In this document: positions 16,010 to 23,491 of the stretch, piece after piece
Position numbering within the stretch: position 1 is the first letter of the stretch
Layout: the number at the start of each line of letters is the position of its first letter
Source of the DNA: an uncultured Collinsella sp.
GTDB lineage: Bacteria > Actinomycetota > Coriobacteriia > Coriobacteriales > Coriobacteriaceae
DNA: 47,547 nucleotides
Direction: 5' to 3'
NCBI GenBank assembly: GCA_958453935.1
Contig: CAUDZT010000006.1
Coordinates: 1 to 47,547 of the forward strand
Position numbers and translations under genes: made by a program
Notes under the pieces: model-generated
Seen by the model: the letters and a program-made list of their open reading frames with translations, nothing else
What the model was told of the DNA's origin: nothing
Database searches by the model: none

Positions 16010-17051
16010 GGACACCATGAGGCTCACGTCTATGACTGCCGCGAGCGGTTGAGCCGCTAAGTTGGCTCCTGGAGCCCTCGCCCAGGTCCTGGGCGACTTA
16101 CCCAATGTGCATAACGACAACCTGCTCGTGGGGTTCGATACCTCCGACGATGCGAGTGTTTTTCGTGTTGGCGAAAACCTGGGCCTCGTGCAGTCCGTCG
16201 ACTTCTTCCCGCCGATGGTCGACGACCCGTTCCTGTTTGGTCAGATCGCGGCGGCCAACTCGCTGTCGGACATTTATGCCATGGGTGGACGACCGAGCCA
16301 TGCCATGAACCTGCTGTGCATTCCCAGTTGCCTGGGCGTCGAGGTCGCAGGTGAGATTCTGGCGGGTGGCGCCGACAAGTGCGTCGAGGCTGGCTGCACC
16401 ATCGCGGGCGGCCACACCATCAACGACGACGAGCCCAAGTACGGCCTGTCCGTGAGTGGCTTTGTCGCGCTCGACCGCATGCTCGCCAACAGCGGTGCGC
16501 GCGTGGGCGATGTCCTACTGCTGACCAAGGCGATCGGCTCGGGCATTATCACCACGGCCATTAAGGGCGTGCTCATCGAGCAGGACGAGGCCGCAGCCAT
16601 GTTTGACTCGATGCGCACCCTCAACGAGGCCCCGATTCGCCTGGCCGAGGGACTCGAGCTTCACGGCTGCACCGATGTCACGGGCTTTGGCCTGATCGGG
16701 CATGCGTGCGAGATGGCCGAGGGCTCGGGCGTGCAGATTGAGCTCGCGTCGGGGGCGGTGCCGCTCTTTGACCAGGTGCTCAATATGGCGCGTCTGGGCA
16801 TTATCCCTGCCGGCGCCTACCGCAACCAGGATTTCTTTGGCCCGCGCGTGGCGGCCGACGATGACCTGGAGCCGGGAATGCTGGATGCGCTGTACGATCC
16901 GCAGACCTCGGGCGGCCTGCTCATCGCAGCGCCTGCTGCCGATGTGGATGAGCTCGCCCGCCGCCTGCATGCCGAAGGTCGCGTTGCCGCCACAATCGGC
17001 CGCGTGTGCGAGGCGGTGCCGGGTGGTCCTGCCGTTCACGTTGTGCATTAA
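16002..17051 (+). CDS. selD: Selenophosphate synthetase SelD, selenoprotein (Sec at residue 17, UGA 16050-16052)
   Basis: SelD makes selenophosphate from selenide and ATP, the donor for tRNA-Sec and other selenium products. The frame from ATG 16002 (GGAAGGGGG upstream) reads MAKDTMRLTSMTAASG, then TGA, then AAKLAPG. TGA falls at codon 17, where other SelD proteins have catalytic Cys or Sec, followed by the essential Lys at residue 20. Read through, the protein is 349 residues, the normal size. Downstream motifs include DDASVF, NSLSDIYAMGGRPSHAMN and GGHTINDDEPKYG. Hairpins just after the UGA could be the bacterial SECIS: GGCTC-ctg-GAGCC at 16063-16075, and GCCCAG-gtc-CTGGGC at 16080-16094. 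Automatic callers would truncate it. Confidence 0.95.
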
Positions 17052-17067
17052 GGAAAACCGTTTATGC

Positions 17068-17097
17068 GACCGTCTACTGTTCTGGGCGGTCCCTTTT
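17068..17097 (+). terminator. Weak terminator or processing hairpin between selD and yedF
   Basis: GACCGTC (17068-17074) pairs with GGCGGTC (17085-17091) with one G-U pair, followed by CCTTTT. The stem is short and the T-run weak, so partial attenuation is the most that can be claimed. Confidence 0.4.
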
Positions 17098-17110
17098 GAA
17101 AGGATTTGCT

Positions 17111-17737
17111 ATGTCTACCAAAATTGAAGTCAATGCCATGGGCGATGCCTGCCCGCTGCCCGTCGTCAAGACGCTCAAAGCTCTGAAGCAGCTTGATGGC
17201 GAGGGTGTTGTCGTGACCTCGGTCGACAACGAGACGGCCGTCAAGAACATCTCCAAGATGGCACAGGAAAAGGGCTGCACGGCCTCGGTCGAGAAGGTCG
17301 CCGATGCCGAGTGGCACGTGATCGTGGCGACCGCCGGCGCCGTTGCCGTGGCCGATCCTGAGCAGGACGGCGCCGCTTTCTGCGACGCCAGCGCCGGCAA
17401 GGGCAAGCTGGTCGTGGCCGTCTACACCGATTGCATGGGTCGCGGCGACGATGAGCTGGGCCACAAGCTCATGAAGGCCTTTATCTTTGCCGTGACGCAG
17501 CAGGAGGAGCTGCCCGCCACGATGCTCTTCTACAACGGCGGCGCCAAACTCACCGTCGAGGGGTCGCCGGTGCTTGACGACCTCAAGGGCCTGGCCGAGC
17601 AGGGTGTCGAGATCCTTACCTGCGGCACCTGCCTCGACCACTTTGGCATTAAGGACCAGCTTGCCGTGGGCGATGTCACGAACATGTACGTGATCGTCGA
17701 AAAGATGGAGCAGGCCGGCCGCGTCGTGCGTCCGTAG
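17111..17737 (+). CDS. yedF: Selenium metabolism protein YedF (TusA domain plus DsrE-like domain)
   Basis: The 208-residue product begins with a TusA/SirA-type domain carrying the sulfur- or selenium-carrier motif ACPLPVVKTLKAL (Cys about 14). A linker follows, then a second, DsrE-like domain with TCGTCLDHFGIKDQL toward the C-terminus. This two-domain arrangement is the one described as YedF in selenium-using bacteria. It is thought to carry activated sulfur or selenium on cysteine, though its exact role is not established. GAAAGG lies before ATG 17111. Its position after selD and before DUF3343 and a desulfurase supports the selenium assignment. Confidence 0.9.
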   Translation: MSTKIEVNAMGDACPLPVVKTLKALKQLDGEGVVVTSVDNETAVKNISKMAQEKGCTASVEKVADAEWHVIVATAGAVAVADPEQDGAAFCDASAGKGKLVVAVYTDCMGRGDDELGHKLMKAFIFAVTQQEELPATMLFYNGGAKLTVEGSPVLDDLKGLAEQGVEILTCGTCLDHFGIKDQLAVGDVTNMYVIVEKMEQAGRVVRP

Positions 17738-17755
17738 CGCCTGGGTGGGATTGCC

Positions 17756-18007
17756 ATGAGAGAAAAGCGCCCGGCGCTTGTCATCACGTTTCCCACCACG
17801 GCGGCCGCCATGGGCTGCGAGTCTCTGTGCCGTGAGCGTGGCCTTCCCGGGCGAACGATTCCCGTACCCGGAGAGGTTGCTGCCGGCTGCGGCCTGGCAT
17901 GGAAAGCCCTGCCTGAAAATGAACCACTGCTGCGAAGCGAGCTTGCCGCGGCGGACGTTCCCACCGAGGGCTTTACTGTGATCGATATGTGGGAGGTCGT
18001 GCGATGA
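17756..18007 (+). CDS. DUF3343 protein, putative Se/S carrier
   Basis: This 83-residue protein matches the small DUF3343 family found with selenium genes. It starts MREKRPALVITFPTTAAAMGCE and has cysteines at CESLC and in the conserved AAGCGLAWK segment, the likely carrier site. Its length is typical. It begins 18 nt after yedF, and its stop overlaps the start of the next gene (ATGA at 18004-18007), implying translational coupling to the desulfurase. A role in handing selenium from the desulfurase to SelD or YedF is inference. Confidence 0.85.
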   Translation: MREKRPALVITFPTTAAAMGCESLCRERGLPGRTIPVPGEVAAGCGLAWKALPENEPLLRSELAAADVPTEGFTVIDMWEVVR

Positions 18008-19143
18008 TCTACCTGGATAACGCGGCGACGACCATGCACAGACCTCAGGCGGTCATCGATGCCGTGGTGCAGGCGATGTGCTCGCTCGGCAATGCTGGGC
18101 GAGGCGCCACGTCGGGTGCGCTCGACGCGGCGCGCACCATCCACAGCTGCCGCACCAAGCTTGCGCGCTTGCTGGGCTGCCCGCGGGTGGACCATATTTG
18201 TTTTACGCCCAACTCCACGGCGGCGCTCAACACCGCCATCAACGGCGTGGTGCGCCCCGGCGATCGTGTGGTCACGACGGTGCTCGAACACAACTCCGTG
18301 CTGCGTCCGCTCAACCGCCTGGCGGCAGAGCAGGGCGTGACTGTTGAGCATGCGGGCTGCGACGCGAACGGCGTGCTCGACTACGACGAGCTCGAGCAGC
18401 TGGTCACGCCGGGCACGCGTGCCGTGGTGGTGACACACGCCTCCAATGTGACCGGCAACGCGGTCGACATTGCACGCGTGGCTGCCATGGCCCATGCGGC
18501 CGGCGCGCTTGTGATCGTCGATGCCTCGCAGTCTGCCGGCACGGCGCATATCGATATGCAGGTCATGGGGCTCGACGTGGTGTGCTTTACCGGCCACAAG
18601 GGGCTCATGGGCCCGCAGGGGACCGGTGGCCTAGCCGTGGCGGAAGGCATTGACGTGGCTCCTTGGGCCATGGGTGGCACGGGCGTGCGCAGCTTCGATG
18701 CGCTGCAGCCGCAAGAGTGGCCCACGCGTCTTGAGGCGGGCACGCTCAACGGTCACGGTATCGCCGGCCTTTCCGCCGGCCTCGACGTTATCGAGGCCCA
18801 GGGCGGGGTAGAGGCGATTGCGGCACGCGAACGTGCGCTTGCCGAGCGCTTCCTCGCCGGCGTTCGCGACATTCCCGGCATTGCGCTCTACGGTGCGTTT
18901 GACCAGCCCGTGCGCTCGGCGATCGTTTCGCTTAACGTGGGCGATATCGATTCGGCCGAGGTCTCGGACGCGCTCATGCAAGGGTGGGGGATTGCGACGC
19001 GCCCCGGCGCCCACTGCGCTCCGCTCATGCACCGCGCACTGGGGACCGAGCGCCAGGGTGTCGTTCGCTTCTCGTTTGGGTATTTCAACACGGACGAGGA
19101 AGTCGACACCGCGATTGACGCTCTGCACGATTTAGCCTACTAA
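18004..19143 (+). CDS. Cysteine desulfurase family protein (class V aminotransferase fold), selenium-associated
   Basis: This 379-residue PLP enzyme begins MIYLDNAATTMHRPQAV. The PLP-binding lysine is Lys199 in FTGHKGLMGPQGTG. The catalytic cysteine is Cys338 in RPGAHCAPLMHRALG, which resembles the selenium-linked desulfurase subgroup more than IscS. It releases sulfur or selenium from cysteine or selenocysteine as an enzyme-bound persulfide or perselenide. Being last in a selD-yedF-DUF3343 block, it most likely supplies selenium. No iscU or sufU scaffold gene is nearby, arguing against a housekeeping Fe-S role. A terminator follows at 19158-19190. Confidence 0.88.
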   Translation: MIYLDNAATTMHRPQAVIDAVVQAMCSLGNAGRGATSGALDAARTIHSCRTKLARLLGCPRVDHICFTPNSTAALNTAINGVVRPGDRVVTTVLEHNSVLRPLNRLAAEQGVTVEHAGCDANGVLDYDELEQLVTPGTRAVVVTHASNVTGNAVDIARVAAMAHAAGALVIVDASQSAGTAHIDMQVMGLDVVCFTGHKGLMGPQGTGGLAVAEGIDVAPWAMGGTGVRSFDALQPQEWPTRLEAGTLNGHGIAGLSAGLDVIEAQGGVEAIAARERALAERFLAGVRDIPGIALYGAFDQPVRSAIVSLNVGDIDSAEVSDALMQGWGIATRPGAHCAPLMHRALGTERQGVVRFSFGYFNTDEEVDTAIDALHDLAY

Positions 19144-19157
19144 AGCGTATATACTTG

Positions 19158-19190
19158 CGGGACGGGTCTTTTGCCCGTCCCGTTTTGTTT
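19158..19190 (+). terminator. Rho-independent terminator closing the selenium block
   Basis: Perfect 9-bp stem CGGGACGGG (19158-19166) with CCCGTCCCG (19174-19182), 7-nt loop, then TTTTGTTT. Confidence 0.9.
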
Positions 19191-19209
19191 CGACCCGAAA
19201 GGTGGTCCT

Positions 19210-20568
19210 ATGGCATCATCCGCCCCGCGCGGTCTGCGCTCCGACCATGTCCTCACCGTCGGCATCGCCCTGTTCTCGATGCTCTTTGGCGCCGGCAACC
19301 TCATTATTCCGCCGCTGCTGGCGCTGCAGGCGGGCTCTGCCACGCCGCTCGCCATGCTCGGCTTTCTGATTGCCGCCATCGGCCTTCCCGTCATGGGCTT
19401 TATCGCCGTGGCACTTGCCGGAACGGCGCGCGAGCTTGCCGGTCGTGTGCACCCCAAGTTTGGCGAGTTTTTTGTCGCGGCGGTGTATCTGGCTATCGGT
19501 CCGTGTCTGGCCATTCCGCGTACCAGTTCCACGGCCTTCGAGATGCTGGTGCCGCTGCTGCCCGAGGGTGTCTCGCTCGGCACGGCCCGCCTGGTGTTTG
19601 CCGTCGCCTTCTTTGCCGTCGCCTGTGTGCTCACGCTGCGCCCGGGTGTCATTACGCGCGTGCTCGGCCGCATTACGGGCCCCGCGCTCATCGCCCTTAT
19701 CGTATTGGTCGTGGGCGCTGCCGTGGTCTCGCCGCTGGGTTCCGCTGCCGCGCCGCAGGCTCCTTACGATGCCGGTGCCGCCGTGCAGGGCTTTTTGACC
19801 GGTTATCAGACCATGGACCTGCTCGCGTCGCTCGCCTTTGGCATCATCATCGCCGAGACCATTCATGAGCTGGGTGTTACCGATGACAAGCGTGTGGCCT
19901 TCGAGATTTCGCGCTCTGGTGTTATCGCCGGCGTGCTCATGGCCATCATCTACTGCGGCTTGGGCCTTGCCGGTATGCAGCTCGGCACCGTGATGCCCGA
20001 CGCTACCAACGGCGCCGCTATCCTTGCGCGTTCGGCCTCTATGCATTTTGGTCTTGCCGGCACGGTCGTGGTCTTTGCGATCTTTTTCCTCGCCTGCATG
20101 AACGTGTGCATCGGCCTTATCAGCTGCTGCTCGCGTTACTTCTGCGAGACGTATGTGGTCGAAGGGGGAGCGGAGGCTTCCGAGGAGGCCATGCGCCGTC
20201 CTTTTGCGGTTCTCGCCTTTGTGTTCGCCGCATTTTCGTGCGTGCTTTCCAACGTGGGCCTCGACGTGATCCTTATGTTCTCGGTGCCCATGCTCAACGC
20301 CTTGTATCCCGTTGCCATTGTGCTGGTGCTGATGGGCCTGGTGCACGGCTTTTGCGACGCACATCCGCAGGTTTGGGTCTGGGTCGGCGGCGTTGTCGCG
20401 GTGCAGAGCGTAATCACTTCGGTCCGCGATGCGTTCTTTGCGGGCGCGTGGCTACCGTTCGATGCGTTGCCGCTGGCAGATATCGGCGCTGCGTGGGCAC
20501 CGGTTGCCGTGGTTGCCTTTGTGATCGGTCTGCTCCATAGCCGGTTTGTCGCACATTCGAGGAGCTAG
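19210..20568 (+). CDS. brnQ: Branched-chain amino acid transport system II carrier protein
   Basis: This 452-residue membrane protein has about 12 hydrophobic helices and the BrnQ/LIVCS opening motif GIALFSMLFGAGNLIIPP in its first helix. It imports leucine, isoleucine and valine with Na+ or H+. GPCLAIPRTSSTAFEM and the helix GYQTMDLLASLAFG are also conserved in the family. AAAGGTGG precedes ATG 19210. It is flanked by a terminator upstream and a tRNA promoter downstream, so it is probably monocistronic and not part of the selenium block. Confidence 0.93.
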   Translation: MASSAPRGLRSDHVLTVGIALFSMLFGAGNLIIPPLLALQAGSATPLAMLGFLIAAIGLPVMGFIAVALAGTARELAGRVHPKFGEFFVAAVYLAIGPCLAIPRTSSTAFEMLVPLLPEGVSLGTARLVFAVAFFAVACVLTLRPGVITRVLGRITGPALIALIVLVVGAAVVSPLGSAAAPQAPYDAGAAVQGFLTGYQTMDLLASLAFGIIIAETIHELGVTDDKRVAFEISRSGVIAGVLMAIIYCGLGLAGMQLGTVMPDATNGAAILARSASMHFGLAGTVVVFAIFFLACMNVCIGLISCCSRYFCETYVVEGGAEASEEAMRRPFAVLAFVFAAFSCVLSNVGLDVILMFSVPMLNALYPVAIVLVLMGLVHGFCDAHPQVWVWVGGVVAVQSVITSVRDAFFAGAWLPFDALPLADIGAAWAPVAVVAFVIGLLHSRFVAHSRS

Positions 20569-20579
20569 GGTATCGTCGC

Positions 20580-20608
20580 TTGCACAGGCGGGGAGTCTCA
20601 CCTATAAT
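20580..20608 (+). promoter_or_regulatory. Promoter of the tRNA-Pro/tRNA-Gly unit
   Basis: TTGCAC (20580-20585), 17 nt, TATAAT (20603-20608) is a near-consensus housekeeping promoter about 50 nt before tRNA-Pro. Confidence 0.8.
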
Positions 20609-20659
20609 TTCCTTCGCTTTGGGACACGCAAGGTTTAGACCTTAGCTGCTCAACACCTT

Positions 20660-20736
20660 CGGGACGTGGCGCAGTTTGGTAGCGCGCCTGCTTTGGGAGC
20701 AGGATGTCGCAGGTTCAAATCCTGTCGTCCCGACCA
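20660..20736 (+). tRNA. tRNA-Pro (anticodon TGG)
   Basis: 77 nt with encoded CCA. Acceptor CGGGACG (20660-20666) pairs with CGTCCCG (20726-20732), the T loop is GGTTCAAATCC, and the anticodon loop CTTTGGGAG contains TGG. It is six nt upstream of tRNA-Gly. Confidence 0.95.
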
Positions 20737-20742
20737 TATCTT

Positions 20743-20816
20743 GCGGGCGTAGTTCAATGGTAGAACCCCAGCCTTCCAAGCTGATGACGCGGGTTCGATT
20801 CCCGTCGCCCGCTCCA
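20743..20816 (+). tRNA. tRNA-Gly (anticodon TCC)
   Basis: 74 nt with encoded CCA. Acceptor GCGGGCG (20743-20749) pairs with CGCCCGC (20806-20812). The T arm GGGTTCGATTCCC is canonical and the anticodon loop CCTTCCAAG contains TCC. Confidence 0.95.
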
Positions 20817-20827
20817 CAAGATTGGTT

Positions 20828-20864
20828 AACGGCTTTGATTCTTTTTGGGATCAAGGCCGTTTTT
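20828..20864 (+). terminator. Terminator of the tRNA unit
   Basis: 12-bp stem AACGGCTTTGAT (20828-20839) with ATCAAGGCCGTT (20850-20861), one G-U pair, then a T-run. Confidence 0.88.
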
Positions 20865-20906
20865 GTGAGAGTACCGGGTGACGAACCCGTCGCTCCAAGT
20901 AATTTG

Positions 20907-20987
20907 CAGGTCAGAGGTACGTTTACTTCTGGCCTGTTTTGTTTTGACCATCCGGCGCGGGACATGTGCTTTGGCAATGCTTGTCCC
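20907..20987 (+). promoter_or_regulatory. focA leader: second terminator-like hairpin and GGGACA/TGTCCC hairpin
   Basis: CAGGTCAGAGG (20907-20917) pairs imperfectly with CTTCTGGCCTG (20926-20936), followed by TTTTGTTTTG, a terminator form only 43 nt after the tRNA terminator. Next, GGGACA (20959-20964) pairs with TGTCCC (20982-20987) just before the focA ribosome binding site. No clear promoter was found between the two terminator-like hairpins. Confidence 0.5.
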
Positions 20988-21012
20988 ACAACGTAAGAAA
21001 GAAGTGATCGAC

Positions 21013-21849
21013 ATGGCAGATTCCAAGGCAGAATATTCCACCCCCGATTGCCTGGCGCCCGCCGCGATCGAGGCGAAGACCGAGGCTGCCGGTGTTACCA
21101 AGGCCAACCTACCGACCTCGAAGGCCTTTATGCTTGCCATGTTCGCCGGCGCGTTCATCGCCTTTGGCGGCCTGTTCTTCACGGTCTTTTTGAGCGATCC
21201 CACGCTTGGCTGGGGCGCCCAGCGCTTTGTGGGTGGCCTTGCTTTTTGCCTGGGTCTGGTGCTCGTGCTCATTTGCGGCGCGGAGCTGTTTACCGGCAAC
21301 TCGCTTATGGTCTGCGCGCTCAAGAGCAAAAAGATCACGCTCGCCCAGATGCTCAAGGCTTGGGTCGTTGTGTGGATCGGCAACTTTGCCGGCGCGCTGT
21401 CCGTCGTCTTTTTGGTTTACATGGCAGCTATTTACAAGCTCAACGGCGAGGCCGTCGCCAACACCATGGTGAGCGTCGCCGCCGGTAAGGTTTCGATTGA
21501 CGCCGTCACCATCTTCTTCCGCGGCATTCTGTGCAACATCTTTGTGTGCCTGGCTGTATGGATCGGTACCGCTGGCAGGACCGTGGTCGACAAGGTCGCG
21601 GGCATTCTGCTGCCCATTGCTGCGTTTGTGGCCTGCGGTTTTGAGCACTGCGTTGCCAACATGTACTTTTTGCCCATGGGTATTTTGATGCACTCCTGCG
21701 GCTATGGAGTTGATGTCGCCGGCGCCGACGCCCTCAACGCGGCGGGCCTGGCGCTCAATCTTTCCGTCGCCACGCTCGGCAATATCGTGAGCGGCGCCCT
21801 GATCGTTGCGCTGGGCTACTGGTTTATCTACGCCAACAGGGAGGCCTAA
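21013..21849 (+). CDS. focA: Formate/nitrite transporter family protein (FocA-like)
   Basis: This 278-residue protein has six hydrophobic helices of the FNT channel fold. LAMFAGAFIAFGG marks the first helix, CGAELFTGNSLM the second-helix loop region, and FVACGFEHCVANMY the fifth-helix signature with the channel histidine. FNT channels move formate, nitrite or hydrosulfide. Formate is the best guess in a fermenting anaerobe with selenocysteine genes next door, since formate dehydrogenases are common selenoproteins. Hydrosulfide or a selenium anion is an alternative. The ribosome binding site is weak (AAGAAAGAAG). Confidence 0.88.
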   Translation: MADSKAEYSTPDCLAPAAIEAKTEAAGVTKANLPTSKAFMLAMFAGAFIAFGGLFFTVFLSDPTLGWGAQRFVGGLAFCLGLVLVLICGAELFTGNSLMVCALKSKKITLAQMLKAWVVVWIGNFAGALSVVFLVYMAAIYKLNGEAVANTMVSVAAGKVSIDAVTIFFRGILCNIFVCLAVWIGTAGRTVVDKVAGILLPIAAFVACGFEHCVANMYFLPMGILMHSCGYGVDVAGADALNAAGLALNLSVATLGNIVSGALIVALGYWFIYANREA

Positions 21850-21870
21850 AGGCCCCACGGCATAACCGAC

Positions 21871-21956
21871 CAAAGAGGGACAGGTTTATTTTGGCGGGTT
21901 TGGACGAGGCGCTGCGCCGTCTTGCCATGAGCTGCCATAATGGACCTGTCCCTTTT
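21871..21956. repeat. GGGAC-core long palindrome (REP-like copy 5)
   Basis: AGAGGGACAGGT near 21874-21885 pairs with ACCTGTCCCTTTT (about 21944-21955). Inner segments (TTATTTTGGC and GCCATAA) partly pair as well. It lies between focA and selA and shares the AGGGACAG core with the other copies. Confidence 0.65.
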
Positions 21957-22033
21957 GCATGCGCGTCGCCATTTGGTGGCCGACGATGATCGTGGGGGAC
22001 CTGCTTTTTATTGAATATGTCGAAAGGCTTTCC

Positions 22034-23491
22034 ATGAGCGACTGCGAATCCATGCCCGCCGAGGTGCGCGACCGCCTGCGCTCCATTCCCGCTGTCCACG
22101 AGCTGCTGGCGGAGTGGCCGGTCATGAAGGCTGCCGGCGATGCGGGCGATACGATCGTGCGCGAGGCGATCGATGTTGAGCTCGATGCCGAGCGCGCGGC
22201 GATTCGCTCCGGCGTCCCCGCGAGGAACAAGCGCGAGCTCGCCTTGGCCATTGAGCGGCGGTGCCACCGTCTGTCGCTGCCGACCCTGCGTCCCGCCGTC
22301 AACGCGACAGGCGTTGTGATTCACACCAATCTGGGCCGTGCTCCGCTCGCTCCCGCAGCGGTGCAGGCGGTGACCGACGTCGCCCGCAGCTACAGCACGC
22401 TCGAGTACGACGTCGCGACCTGTGCTCGCGGGGGCCGCAAGGAGCATGCCGCGCGCCTGCTGCGCACACTCACGGGGGCGCAGGACGCCTTGGTTGTCAA
22501 CAATAACGCCGCGGCGGTGCTGTTGGTGCTTGCCGCGCATGCATGCGGCAAAGAGGTAATCGTGAGCCGCGGCGAGCTTGTCGAGGTGGGAGGCAGTTTC
22601 CGTATCCCCGACATCATGGCGGCTTCGGGTGCCAAGCTTGTCGAGGTGGGCTCCACCAACCGCACGCATCTGGACGATTATCAAAGCGCCATTACGCCCA
22701 ACACGGCGATGATCCTGAAAGTTCATCCTTCCAACTACCGTATCGAGGGCTTCCACGAGGAGGTTTCCGCGGCGGAGCTTTCTGCACTGGCGCACGAGCA
22801 CGGGCTTTTGCTTTACGAGGACCAAGGCTCGGGCGCTTTGCTGGCAGACGGGGTGCTTGCCGATGCGGGGGAGAAGCCCACGTCCGCTTCGCTTTGCGCT
22901 GGCGTCGACGTTGTCTCGTGTTCGGGCGACAAGTTGCTTGGTGCTTCGCAGGCGGGCATTATCCTCGGCAGTACCCAGGTTATCGCTGCCTGCGCCTCTC
23001 ATCCGCTTATGCGCGCGCTTCGCCCCGGCAAGCTCACGCTCGCGGCGCTCGAGGCTACCCTGCGTCTGTATGTGACCGGTCCCGATACAGCGCATCGGGA
23101 GATCCCGGTGCTCAACATGCTTTCCGGCGCGCCGGCTCCGCTCGAGCGTCAGGCCAAGCGCCTGCATGACCGCATGCTGCGCAAGCTTCGTGACTCTCAG
23201 TGCGAGGAGGCGGTGGAGCTGCAGGTTGTCGAAGGCGCTTCTGCCCCGGGCGGTGGCTCGCTGCCGACCGTCGAGCTCCCAACCTTTTGCGTTGCCGTCT
23301 GCCCCGTCGATGGGCGCCTGTCCGTCGATGGCCTGAAGCGCGCCATGGTTCAGGAGCCCGATACGCCGGTTGTGACGCGCGTACAGCACGACCAGGTGCT
23401 GTTTGACGTTCGCACGCTTGTGCACGATACCGACCTTGATTTGTGTGCGTCTGCGTTGGCCGACGCCGTGCGGGCGGGTTTGCGCCGATGA
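22034..23491 (+). CDS. selA: L-seryl-tRNA(Sec) selenium transferase SelA
   Basis: SelA converts Ser-tRNA(Sec) to Sec-tRNA(Sec) with selenophosphate, using PLP. The 485-residue product shows the family segment LPTLRPAVNATGVVIHTNLGRAPL and the PLP-lysine motif SCSGDKLLGASQAG (Lys300), with YEDQGSGAL before it. ATG 22034 is set by GAAAGG 6 nt upstream; a longer frame from 21959 enters the repeat element and lacks homology-like sequence. Its stop codon overlaps the selB start (ATGA), so SelA and SelB are translationally coupled. Confidence 0.95.
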   Translation: MSDCESMPAEVRDRLRSIPAVHELLAEWPVMKAAGDAGDTIVREAIDVELDAERAAIRSGVPARNKRELALAIERRCHRLSLPTLRPAVNATGVVIHTNLGRAPLAPAAVQAVTDVARSYSTLEYDVATCARGGRKEHAARLLRTLTGAQDALVVNNNAAAVLLVLAAHACGKEVIVSRGELVEVGGSFRIPDIMAASGAKLVEVGSTNRTHLDDYQSAITPNTAMILKVHPSNYRIEGFHEEVSAAELSALAHEHGLLLYEDQGSGALLADGVLADAGEKPTSASLCAGVDVVSCSGDKLLGASQAGIILGSTQVIAACASHPLMRALRPGKLTLAALEATLRLYVTGPDTAHREIPVLNMLSGAPAPLERQAKRLHDRMLRKLRDSQCEEAVELQVVEGASAPGGGSLPTVELPTFCVAVCPVDGRLSVDGLKRAMVQEPDTPVVTRVQHDQVLFDVRTLVHDTDLDLCASALADAVRAGLRR

